Made by a program: the position numbers and the translations under genes. A DNA stretch of 64,000 nt. Source: Cavia porcellus. Taxonomy: Eukaryota > Chordata > Mammalia > Rodentia > Caviidae. The stretch spans positions 4,058,785 through 4,122,784 of the forward strand of contig NW_026947502.1 in assembly GCF_034190915.1 (NCBI RefSeq). Direction: 5' to 3'. Below, piece after piece: positions 35,530 to 46,005 of this stretch. Within the stretch, counting starts at the first letter, position 1, and each line of letters opens with the position of its first letter. The notes under the pieces were generated by a model. The model was not told the DNA's origin, did not search any database, and saw only the letters and a program-made list of their open reading frames with translations.

Positions 35530-36470
35530 TCTATTTTCAGAAGGGGGAAAAGGTGGGAGGTGGGGGTCCAGGCTGGGCTGAGTATGATGCTCCACACTCC
35601 TGGGTCTTCTTCTCGGGTGCCCAAGGCTCCCACCCAGAGAAGGAACATTCCAGGAGGTCTAACCTAGAGAAGGGTTGTCTTTCTGGGGAAGGCAGGGACT
35701 GTGGGGGGTCGGGTGGTCACTGCCCCTCAGAAACTGAGAACTCTGTGCTCCAGGCCCAGCTGTCACACTCAACCTCTCTAAAGGTAAATCAGCAAAGAAA
35801 CTAACTTTCAGAGAAAAAGAAACCACAGGGGTCAGAGCTCAGCATATTTACCCAACTTTCCCCCAAATGTGTGATCTTAATCTTTGAGAGTCAGAATGTA
35901 AGTTCATGGTGTGTAGGAACATGAGTCTAGTGCAGCATTTTTCTGAACTGCTTTTTATCTTTATATGGAGTTTTGGATCCATCAGATGCTTTCTCCTAAA
36001 ATCTATGACTTTCCAGCCAAGCAAGAAGCAGCCATCTTGCTTTGACAGCCAGGCTGAAGGCTCTTCCCTGGACCTTGAACTCTGTGTCCCTCCCGAGGAT
36101 GGGGAGGGAGGGACTATGTCCCCAAGGCTCGGGTGCAGACTGGGCCAGCCTTGTCCTTGCAGGTGGGTCTGGCAAAGCCATTTCTGGCAGCTTCAGGGCC
36201 TGCCAGCACCCAGCAGCTGAGTGCCCACTGTATCACTTGCGCCCTCTGCTCCATCCTACACCTACACATGGCACCAATCCCGGCCAGAGACCTTGCCCAC
36301 ACATGGGCAGGAAGGTCGAAACTCCACATATAGATTCCAAATAACCAGTCTTTGGGCAAGCCTGAATTTCGGCAAAAACAAGGATCCATAAAGTGTGCTG
36401 TGGTCACTAAAAGTGCATGAACAGCACTTCTTGCCCGGCGATAAGGTCCTTTCTGTCTTCCTCGGAAGCC
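35530..36470. other. CSF2-KK34 spacer; no gene
   Basis: About 1 kb of unique sequence from the CSF2 poly(A) signal to the KK34 promoter. No interspersed repeat is recognised, unlike most of the window. Confidence 0.5.
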
Positions 36471-36478
36471 ATCGATGA

Positions 36479-36520
36479 CTGATAAGAGGTTTGCATTTCC
36501 TTACACTCATATATATAGGT
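36479..36520 (+). promoter_or_regulatory. KK34: KK34 proximal promoter (GATA, CLE0-like, TATA)
   Basis: CTGATAAGAG at 36479-36488 is a good GATA site, followed by a CLE0-like TTGCATTTCC with an Ets core (36491-36500) and a TATA box TATATATAG (36510-36518). The order GATA, CLE0, TATA resembles the IL5 promoter. Transcription should start near 36540, which selects the ATG at 36588 and gives a 5'UTR of about 48 nt. Confidence 0.65.
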
Positions 36521-36587
36521 ACCCTTTCCCACAGAAATGCTGCCAAGCCTGGGCTCGAGCTGGCTGGAGCCTCCTTCAAAAGGCATC

Positions 36588-38262
36588 ATGCACCTTTACA
36601 TGCTCCTGGTTTGTGCGCTCTGGATGTCAGAAAGCCACTCGGCACCGATGACAGCAGTCACCACAACTTCTGAGAACAATCTCACGGCGCTCTGTGATGA
36701 GATTCGGCAGAATCTCGTTGATGACACGGAGATGTACCCGGTAAGCCCGGGTCTCCCTTGACCATTCTGTCCTGGTGGCCATTGTGTTTCTGACCAATTT
36801 CTCTTGCTGCCAGGGTTCCTTCACAAGGCCCCAGAACACCAGTGAGGTAAGCAACATCTACTCTTTGGGCTTTTGGGGCACATCTGAAGAGGGAGAGGGG
36901 ATGGCCTTGGTCAGCACACAGGGTAGAGAACAGAACAAGCAACACTGGAGACTTTGAAAGCTTAAGGACAGATCCTCCAGCTCTGCCAACAGACAGACCA
37001 GTGGCCAGGCCCTGGGCTTTAGCACCCTCTTCTGCCACCATCCCAGCACAGCTGAGGGCCACCTCCATGGGTCTCCTGCAGGTGGGTCACCAGCTCAGGG
37101 CCTGAGCTTAGGAACAGGGCTCATCAGGCTACAGCAGCCCAGGACGGAGGACCAGCTGTGCCCCCCAGTGCGCTCCCACTATTCAGTGCCCCCCAACCCT
37201 CTTTCAGGAGCTCTGCTATGCAGAGTTTACAGAGATCTTCACCTGCATCTTGAAGAACCTCACAGAAATGCTTATAAAGAATAAAAAACCCGACCAGCAC
37301 ATAAACAAAGTTTATAAAAACATGGTGAAGCTCCCTCGGATCTGCCCAAAGCTGGAGGTAAGTTACTATTCACTGTTAAGGGATGCTGGGACTTAATCTC
37401 CCTCTACCATGCCAGGGGCCCAGTAGGGCAGGCAAAGGCTTACCACTGGGCACCCTGAGGCTTTGGGTGCTATTCTTGGGCTGCACAGAGAGCTGCTCTT
37501 TGGGATTGTCTCAAACCCTGATTAAGTCCACTGTCTGACTGGCTGCTGGGCGGCGAGTGAAAAGCTGAACATGAAGAAGTGTAAACTCAAGGGGTGGTTC
37601 TGGGGGTTTCTGGCTACACCTCTGGCCAAGGCCCTGTCCCCGCCAAAGTCAGGGCAGGGCAGGCAGGTCTGAGATAAATAAGTTGGAGCTGGGCTCCCGT
37701 TTGCCCCATCCTTGGGTCTCTTCTGGGCTGAGGGGTCCCATGGGGAGCCCATGCCGGGGGAAAGAGCTATAGTTAAAGGGGGGCATCTGGAGAAATTGCT
37801 GAGTTGTTCTCTCTCTGCCAACTGCTTTCATGGTCCTTGGTGTGCTCCCCCGCTTCTGCTGTCCTCCTGCTCTCGTCCTGGGCAGCCCTGGGACCTGCCT
37901 ACCGCTGCTGGCTCCCTCACCGTGGCTGCTGCGGTCCTTGGACTCGGCCCCGACTGCCTTCACCCTGGCAGGTGGAGGGGGCCTCCCCGAGCTACCCCTG
38001 GGAATGGGGCTCACAAGACTCTCATGGCTGGGATGACCAGAGTCTGCTTTTATTTTATTGATTTGTGTTTCTCCTAAATCAATGACTTAATCATGTGTTT
38101 CTTATTTAGCCAACAGACTCACCCAAAAACTGTGCCACTGAGGAAAGTAATTTCTCCATGTTCAAGCAAGCCCTAGAGAGTGTGATCACATCCATAGAAG
38201 GATGGACATCATGTCAGAAGATCCAGGGCAGCCTCGGGGACCCTGTCCTCTTCCAGGTTTAG
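36588..38262 (+). CDS. KK34: KK34-type cytokine (fourth IL-3/IL-5/GM-CSF family member), four coding exons
   Basis: Predicted secreted four-helix cytokine of 162 aa. Coding exons: 36588-36740, 36814-36846, 37208-37357 and 38110-38262, all phase 0 with GT/AG ends and no internal stop. Residues 1-18 are a hydrophobic signal peptide ending SHS. The mature start APMT recalls human IL-3. Helix A (ALCDEIRQNL) has the family glutamate at 38. Exon 2 is exactly 33 bp, the IL5 size. Exon 3 begins ELCYAEF (compare IL-5 QLCTEEIF). Exon 4 reads NCATEESNFSMFKQALESV and then GWTSCQKIQ, comparable to GM-CSF SCxTQxxxFxxFKENL and FDCWxPVQ. Cysteines 65, 108, 120 and 147 fit the GM-CSF disulfide positions; 36 and 75 are extra. 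Sequons are N31, N59, N79 and N126. The gene lies just downstream of CSF2. KK34 is known from chicken and, as I recall, some mammals; function is little known. An in-frame ATG at 36537 would add 17 residues, but the TATA position argues against it. Alternative call: a divergent IL5 or CSF2 duplicate. Confidence 0.85.
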
Positions 38263-38409
38263 AGCCATAAGAAACAGGCTGGGGTTGCGGAGGGGAGTTC
38301 ACTGGCCTTGGGCGATGGGGTGATGTCCGACATGTGGGGGTGGCAGGGAGGGGTGTTTGCCCAAAGACACATTTGTAATGGACACATTACTGTTGTCAGC
38401 TTCAATAAA
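38263..38409 (+). promoter_or_regulatory. KK34: KK34 3'UTR and poly(A) signal
   Basis: AATAAA at 38404-38409 lies about 140 bases after the stop and is followed by a G/T-rich stretch from 38411. Unlike IL3 and CSF2, this short 3'UTR contains no ATTTA pentamer. Confidence 0.75.
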
Positions 38410-38627
38410 GTTGGGGTGTGGAGAGCTGGGGAGTGAGAATCACTCTCAAATAGCCTCACTGGGGATCGCACTGACTGGAGGGGCGAGAGGGTTCCGTCAC
38501 AGGGCTTTTGACCTGGAGGCCCAGAGGTCATGCAGGAAAAGCCTCCGGCCCTGGGTGGACAGGCAGAACCCACGCGAGCCTTCCCTCTCTGCATCTTTGT
38601 AACAGTGTGACCTGGGAAGGGCTCTGT

Positions 38628-38645
38628 CAGCGCCCCCTGCCCTTC
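38628..38645 (-). promoter_or_regulatory. CTCF-like motif downstream of KK34
   Basis: The minus strand reads GAAGGGCAGGGGGCGCTG. The core is good and the flank weaker. It lies about 0.2 kb after the KK34 poly(A) signal. Confidence 0.4.
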
Positions 38646-39894
38646 AGAAACTGACTCCTCCCTTCCCAGACCTCCTCTGTCTAGTCAGTGCCCATTCACT
38701 TCAGACCCAAGTACCAGGACTGAAGCTCAAACCATGCCTCCTTTCTTCCCTTGCTCTCAACTACAGGAAGCCTTAACTCTAATCAGCAACCCTCCAACCC
38801 CACCCCGCACCCCAGCCCAGCATAGTGGCACAGAAATATCAGCCCTGCTAAATGGTTCAGAAGAACCAGGGTCTCCAGCTACTCACGACTGGGCATGGTG
38901 TGGGACTCAGGAAGGGCGTCTGTGCACAGAGGCCCTGCATGGGCAAGGAATTGTCTCATCTAAATGGAGCTCTTACTCAGCCCCACGGAACCCCTCTCAA
39001 TGCCTCCTGGGGGCTCAGTGGCATTGTGCCCTTCCCCCACTAGTAACACCCTTCTGCTTCCAGAGCACTGTGTCCTGTTAGGGCGAACCCACCTGCTGCT
39101 CAGGTCCTAAAGTGCTTTAGATGGGGCTACCAAGTTATGAGCCTCCAGTTCTAACGGTAACACTGATCATTTGAACAGTTTATTGAGGGGAACCTGTAAT
39201 TACCCCACAGGCTAAACAACTTCCTACAATTCAAAATTCTTAGACCATGAGCTTCTTTCAGGAAACAGGACAGATAAAGATCTGTTTATCCTGGAATATT
39301 GTTAGATTTCATGCTGCAACCTCAACTTGGCCAAAACCAGACCTGCAGGAAGTTTGCAGAATCTGCTCACAGGCTCTAAAGCTTTGGGCTGTGCCAGTGA
39401 CAAGCCCATAAGCCAGCACACACCTGCCCAGCCCCATTCCTGGCCCGTGGGTCCCCAGGCCACCCCACTCATCTCTACCTTAGGGGGCCACATTAAGCTC
39501 CAGAAGTCAACAAGTATTACTGAAAAGCAGCCCAAGCCTCCCAGATGGGGGATCAGAGGTCAGGGACAGGTATAGGGCCAGCGCCAAAGGGTGGCTTCAG
39601 TCAGGAGAAAGCATCACCTAGGACTGTGGGCTCCTGGTCCTAGGGAGTACTACATAGGTTCCTAAAGCTACTTCTTTGTAAGAGGGCACACAGCCGCCAA
39701 GGTCTGCTGTGACATATCAGCAGGAAACCCTCCTGTTGCTCCCCAAGCTCCCAATCAGCTGGCACCAGGGCATCCAACTTGAGCTCCTGATGAGGCCTGA
39801 GGCCCTGAGAGTAGAGAGAGACCAGACTCACATGGAGGTCCTTGTCGGCCCATGGTCGTGCCGAGGTCCGGAGGGTGTGCGTGGGGCGTGTCTG

Positions 39895-40095
39895 CCACTA
39901 GCTTGCTGTGTGAGCTCAGACAGGTGCCTCAGTCTCCCCAGTACAGAGTCCACACACACAGCAGCTCCCAGCACCAGAAGCCAGGCCCCAGCCAGGTGCA
40001 GGGTGTCTGTCAGACTGAACGGCCTCAGAGCATCTGGCTCAACTCTGGAAAAGCTGAGGTCAGAGAGGTTGCTGGAAAGTTTCTGGAACCTCTGA
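39895..40095 (+). repeat. MIR-like fragment
   Basis: CTTGCTGTGTGAGCTCAGAC AGGTGCCTCAGTCTCCCC resembles the MIR core. Edges are vague. Confidence 0.4.
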
Positions 40096-42429
40096 TGGTA
40101 AAGAGGGATCTTGGAAAGACATGGTGGAGAGGGCAGGTGGCAGTCTCACATGAAGTGACAGCCTTCGTCCCCCTGACAGACTGAAGCCCTGATCAAGGTC
40201 CACAAAGAGCCACTCATGAAGGGACTGCAGTGAGGGCCACCAGGGTTTTCCACATGCCTCGTATTCCTCTTAGGAGGCTCAGATCTGTTCAATGGGCTGG
40301 GGAGCCTGCAGGAGGCTGGAAGCATGTGGGCGCTGCTCTGGAGAACACCGTTGCTCACGGGCAGGCCAGAGCCCACAGTCCCTGGCAGTCTGCTGGTGCT
40401 GCATCAAGATACTGCTGACACACCAGAAGGCTGGGGCTTGGGCTGAGAAACATGGCCTTGACCCCCAGGTTCTGAGGCTGAGCAGGAGCACCCCCTTCCT
40501 CTAGGATATTAGTGAGCATCCCCCAACTATGCCTTCTGTAGGAGGTAATCATGGGCAGGCTTAGACCTTAGGAAACACTCTTAGCTTTGCTGGGCCCATC
40601 TCTAGGCCAGGTAGCCTGAGGAGTCAGGACTAGGTACCTCAGCAAGACTTCCCAGGACAGTGGGATAGACCCTCCCTTCAAGGAGCTTCCCCAAGGACAG
40701 CTCCGACTCTACCACCGTCTGCCTGCCAGGTGCTGCCTCGTCACAGAGACAGCAGTGTGAGGTGGGAATGGAATCCAAGGGGCATAGGAAAGCGGCGGTG
40801 TAGCCCCCTACACTGGGCCTTGAAGGCTGAAACAACCCAAGCATCCCCACAGAGTTCCTGCCTGGGTCATGGTATGGCCATGTCCCCTGACTCAGCACTC
40901 ACACCCGGTAAGGTTACCCAGGAAGAAGGAAGCTCCCTCCACAGGAATGGCCCCTCTGTCAGGCCATGAGATGGAACAATGGCCACAAGGCTAGTGTGGT
41001 GACCTGGAGCCACGCCAGTGCTGGGATGACCTCTGTGGACCAAGAGCTTCTTTGCGATAGTGACCTGCGAGGTGGGATGATGGGTGAGATTTTTCCATGG
41101 CCTAGGAAGAGGGGCTGAGTCCAAGGTCATTGGACGTTGTAGGTTCTTTACTTAAAGGAAATTTACATCCTCCGTGTTCCCAGCCAAATAAGGTATTTGG
41201 AAGTGGCTTACATTGCTTTAACTGATTCCACATTGCACGTTTAGCCAAGGTGCTAATGATCAGCTTACAGAGCATTTCTGGCTGCCCCTTTTGCTGGACA
41301 GCAGAAGAAGTCTATCTGCTCCTCCCTGACAGACAGAACAGCTCTCAGCATGGGCCTAGAGGCTACAGGTGCTGCCCAGGCATCCTCATGTTTAACGTGC
41401 CCTGTGCGTGATAGGTCACCCCATCTGTGACCTATCGGGCTATCAGTCTGGCCTGTGCCATACAGGCCAAGTGGGCAGCACTGGCCCTGGAAACTAGGTA
41501 TGCTGTGCTCCGGAGGCCGTACTCCTTTGGCTCCTGGCTGCTGCTATGTGCTTGTCAGTTCAGGTCTGCACCATTAAAGTGGATGGCAGGGGCTTCAGGC
41601 ACCAAGCACACACTATACCGCTCTGGGTCTCTCAGCAAGCCACCGGTGTGTGCTAAGGGCCACGGCTGGCCATGCTAGATCCAGCAGCTCCAGCCCTGCA
41701 CTCTTCTGTATTGTTATATAGCTTTCAGACACGTAAAAACCTGGCACTTATGTTTCTCCTGGCCTCAGCTTTCTTATCTGTGAAGTGGGGTGTGGCAGGA
41801 ATAGAGTGGCCACCGCCCCAGACCAGTTCTCTGTGACCTACGTGCAGGTAGAAAAGGCAGTCAGTACCTAATGCGGCCAAGAGGTCAGCTGCTGGACACT
41901 TGGGAGCACGCAGGCCTGCAAAGTAGGTCAGAGCAGCAGCCCCCAAGGCAGGTGCTGAGCCGAGGCCGAGGCATCTGGCCTGCTGTCGGTGCTGGAAGCT
42001 CCCCACCCCCTCTGGGCCTTCCTCAGGGGAACTTCCTCAGGGCCACACAGGAGGTGAGCCAGACAAAGTCCTGGGGCTGCACCCCACAGAAGCCCCCTCT
42101 CTGAGCCCCGCCTCGCCCTCAACAACGGCTGACCAACTTCCCTCCCCTGAGGAGACCTGAACCCTGCTGCCAGGAAAGCTGCACCTTCACAGTTATTTTT
42201 CATTGTGGTTGGAGATAGGCAAAGCGAAACAGTTCCGCGTTGCTACCACTGATGTTATCGCCAGCCCAGGCTGCTCGCTCAACCTGAGAGTTGATTAACT
42301 AAAAACTTCTCTCCATCTCTCTCCCCTGACTTTAGGGGAAGATCTGCACAAACGTCCCAGGCCTTGCTCTTGACACACCACCGGGATCGCAGCATCTCTC
42401 TCCAGGGCCTGCTGTTCTGGGGTGGAGGA

Positions 42430-43390
42430 GAGAGCTTTTTAAAAATTGCTTAATTTTTATTGTGATCATACAATAAAGTACACAAATTGTCAGTGCACAG
42501 TTCAGAGAATTTTCATAAATGTTTACATTGAAACGGTACCCAGAGATAGACCTTTTCCAGCATCCCAAATGCTGCTTGGGGTCCTCCCTCCAAGGATAGC
42601 TACTATTCCAGTTTCTATTGCCATACTTAGTGTTTTCTGTTTGTGAACTTCATTTTTTTCCCAAATCCACTTTATTTCAAGAATAAAAATTTTTAAAAAA
42701 AGAAGAAAAGAAAAGAAACTACAACAAAATTTCAATACATGTCAATTAGGGGCAATAATGGTACACACTGCGCACTGTCATCCCCAAATCATTCACCCGG
42801 AGCACACGACATCTGCATTCAACTGTCCGAACAGGACCAGCACAAATCTTTCTCTTCAGTGAACCCAGAGAAATCAGTAGTACAACCACCTTCACTATTA
42901 TTTTTATACACATATAATACACATGTTTTTTCCTCAGTTTCTGCAAATTTCATTTAAGGGAGAGCATGTATCAGGCTGTCTTTCATGCTTGATGTCTTTC
43001 ACTGGTCATCGTGTCCGTGCGGGTTTTCCTGGTTGAGGCATGTGTGGTAGTTGTCATCTCCTTTTCACTGCGGTGCAGAATTCCGTTGTGTGACTACTCC
43101 ACAATTTATTTCCCCCTTCTACTGCTGATGGAAAGTAGTTGGGCTGTTTCTACTCTTCAGCTAATATTAATAAAGTTGTTTTGAATTTCTTTTTCTCATG
43201 TTTTGGTCAGTAATGTTTGCATTTCTTTTGGAAAAGCTAAGAATGGTAAGGAAGTGTTGGGTCACAGGACATACATATTTTGGCCTTAATAGGTACTGGC
43301 CAGATGATTTTCCAAGGAAGATGTTTACAGTCAACACTGTTGTTGTGAGCTTCCCTGCCTTGTATAGACATTGCAGGCACTGGGCCTCTC
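42430..43390. mobile_element. Old L1 3' fragment(s)
   Basis: Contains CAGAGAATTTTCATAAATG, CAAGGATAGCTACTATTCC, TTTGTGAACTTCA and, at about 43095-43165, CTACTCCACAATTTATTTC...CTACTGCTGATGG. These are known pieces of L1ME/L1MC 3' ends. It is interrupted around 42690-42930 by unrelated A-rich sequence. Confidence 0.5.
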
Positions 43391-44039
43391 TCCTCCCTTC
43401 ACGTGATCTGAGCCTGCTTCCCAAATGCACTCACCACTATTAGAAATTCTTCTCCATGCTGTTCACTCTTGCCCAATGGTCAGCATTCCAACAAACCAAA
43501 TGTTGGGAAACAAAACCCAGATCCAGCAGAGTCCTGGGTGGAGATGAGAGTCTGCTCACAGGGCCATGGGCCTCCCTCCGGCAGCTGGGCTTGCAGGCTG
43601 CATTACAGTGCACACACCAACAGCAGGAGAAGTCAGCCAGCTTCTCACTTGTTGGGCTCCCGTTCTGTCACAGTTATGGAGTGGATACCTCCACGTCCAG
43701 CATCTCCTTCTGGGAGGTGGCTCACAGGGTTTTGTGATGGGCCCTCTGACTGAACAGCACCGCTTCTGCCCACAGGACCTGGGCTCCAAAGCTAAGGGAG
43801 GCCTCAATAAACTGATGTGCCACTGCCCTATGTGGAAAGACCCAGTTGGCACAGCCCTGGGCACTGTTCGGAATTTCTCTCAGTCAGTCCCTTGCCCTAT
43901 CCTGGTGCATTCTCTTGCCCAGTCCCTTTCAAATCTGTCTCTTCCTGCCCCTGTCCCTATGGCCTTGCTCCAACCCACCTGAGGTGTACAGACGACCACC
44001 TTGACATCCCACAGGCCCCCTCTCTGCATAGCTCTGCTG

Positions 44040-44165
44040 CTCCCCTCCCCATGGCAGTCACCCATTCAGTCATTCCACAAGTGTTTGCTAAGTGCCTATG
44101 GAGAGTCAGGAATTGCACCAGGCTCTGGGAATTTAGGGGATTACTCTGGTTCCTGGCTCAAGGTG
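44040..44165. repeat. MIR/L2 fragment
   Basis: CATTCAGTCATTCCACAAGT ... GCTAAGTGCCTATGG ... ACCAGGCTCTGGGAATT follows the familiar L2/MIR 3' text. Confidence 0.55.
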
Positions 44166-44644
44166 AGCTCCTTGCCCTGTGTCCCAGTCTAAGACTCTGC
44201 CCTCCTGCTCTAGCCCCTGGAGACACCCTCAGCCTCACTGCTTACCACCCCAACTGCCTTACCTCAGCCCTAGGCGGCTGACTGCTTTGTGTTAGTCCTA
44301 GGCTCCAGGAATGCAAGTCAGTCACAGCTCTCTCAGTGTCCTCCGATTCCTCCTCCCCACTCCAACACCAGGAGTGCTAGCTGGTGTCTTTCCCCCAGGG
44401 AGGCAGGCCAGCATCCAATGGGAGGTGGGGAGGTCCTCCACTTCTTCTCAGCACCAACTCTGGAGCTTGTGTGCCCACCTCCTGGTCACACATGTACGCT
44501 GTCACCTGCTCTCCAGGTACTGTGGATCTCAACTCCAACTACTGCGCTATCCTCAGCGCTGGAAAGGGCCTCTCACTGCATATGTGACAACAATGGCTCT
44601 GCTCTAGCATCTAATGAAAGTGAACTTCTTTCTACTTTTGATTA

Positions 44645-45535
44645 AAAGAAACGCTAATAGATTTTACAGAAGTCAGGATAGAAAAGCAACACAATTCTTT
44701 CAAAGTTTAGAAATGCTCTTAGGCCACTGGTGTAGGCAAAGACTATGAACAAAACCCAAAATGCACAAGAACCTCACAGAGAATCAACAACTGGGTTCTC
44801 AACTTATTGAAAAGCTTTTTCACAGCAAGAGAAACTACCAACAGAGTGAAGAGACAGTGCACAGAGTGAGAAAAAACTTTTGTCAGCTGTTCTTCAGGCA
44901 AAGGGTTACTATCAAGAACACAGAATGCAAAGAAAGCAGATCCCCTAAATTTAAAGACCCAACCCAGAAATGGGCATCTGAGATGAATACATACTTCTAA
45001 GATGATAAAACAAAAATGGCAAACAAATATATGAAAAAATGTTCAATACTATTGGTCATTCATGAAGAGAAAATTAAAACAACACTGAGATTGCATCTCA
45101 CCTCAGAAAGAATGGCTATTAAGAAATCAAACAACAACAAAGGCTGGTGGGGCTGTGGGGAAAAGGAAGCCTTCTCCACTATTAGTGGAAATGCAGACTG
45201 GTGCAACCACTGTGGAAATCAGTGTGGAGATTCCTCAAAAAACTAGGACCAGAGGTTCATTCAACTCGGTTATTGTCCTTGGTATCTTCTTGAAAGAATT
45301 AAAAGCATCATATTGTAGTGATATATGCATATCCATGTTTATAGCAGAACAGTTTTAATAGCCAAATCTTGGAAACAGTACAGATGCCCATCAAGTAGTG
45401 AATGGATAAAGAAGATGCGATTTTTAAAAAATACAATGCAGCGGGGCTGGGGATTTAGCTCAGCGGCATAAGCGCCTGCCTTGTAAGCAGGCAGTCGTGG
45501 GTTCGATCCCCGGTACCGATAAAAAGGAAAAAGAC

Positions 45536-45576
<41 letters not shown>

Positions 45577-46005
45577 TGCAGTACTACTCTGCCATAACAA
45601 AGGATAAGCTTGAGACATTTCTAGGTAAATAAATGCACCTTGAGACCATATTCATAAGTGAAATAAACTGCACATGTAAGTAACTCCCAGTTTCTCTGGT
45701 GTGAGAAGATAAAAGTGTAAAAAGAAATGAAAGGCCAAAATATATAATGGGTATTTGGAAATAAGAAAATGTTCAAATGGGGAGGAGAACTAGGGAGGAG
45801 GGAAGGGGGAAGGAAAGAAGGAAAAGGTTAACAAAAATGAAAAAAGAGGGAAAAATGGAAACAAACCTTTTGTAAATGGGGAGAAGGGGGAGGGTTGAAG
45901 AGAGGGTAGAAACAAGTTAGATCATGTACAGGTATAAATTCTCTATGATGAATGTGATCATTATATATACCTGAAATGTGCCAATAAAATCTGATTAAAA
46001 AAAGA
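44645..46005 (+). mobile_element. L1 3' end (ORF2 C-terminus and 3'UTR), with ID insertion
   Basis: The C-terminal ORF2 remnant includes AACTACCAACAGAGTGAAGA, ATGGGCATCTGAGATGAATA and GATGCCCATCAAGTAGTGAA. A purine-rich 3'UTR follows (45775-45900), ending CCAATAAAATCTGATTAAAA. Truncated at its 5' side and crossed by stops. An ID SINE is inserted at 45442. Confidence 0.75.
45426..45581 (+). mobile_element. Young ID SINE with perfect 16-bp target-site duplication
   Basis: The ID body (45442 on) has an intact tRNA-like box A (TTTAGCTCAGCGGCATAAGC) and box B (GGGTTCGATCCCCGG), then a long A tail (about 45537-45570). The direct repeat AAAAAATACAATGCAG occurs at 45426-45441 and again at 45566-45581. 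Inserted in an L1 3' end. Confidence 0.92.

Larger units (their letters stand above)
38430..42425. other. Downstream flank of KK34; no gene recognised
   Basis: Repeat-poor unique sequence with MIR-like scraps (39.9 kb, about 41.77 kb) and no exon-like feature I can support. Confidence 0.4.

Noticed and set aside
36588..38262. The third cytokine gene being IL5 itself
   Set aside because: IL5 lies much further away beside RAD50 in mammals. This product is 162 aa with six mature cysteines, against about 115 mature residues and two cysteines in IL-5, and its exon 4 resembles GM-CSF.
42180..42290. Possible RUNX/GATA enhancer motifs (TGTGGTT, GGAGATA)
   Set aside because: Isolated short matches without composite spacing; expected by chance.
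45442..45520. tRNA gene
   Set aside because: Box A and box B are present, but the body is an ID SINE with an A tail and target-site duplication.
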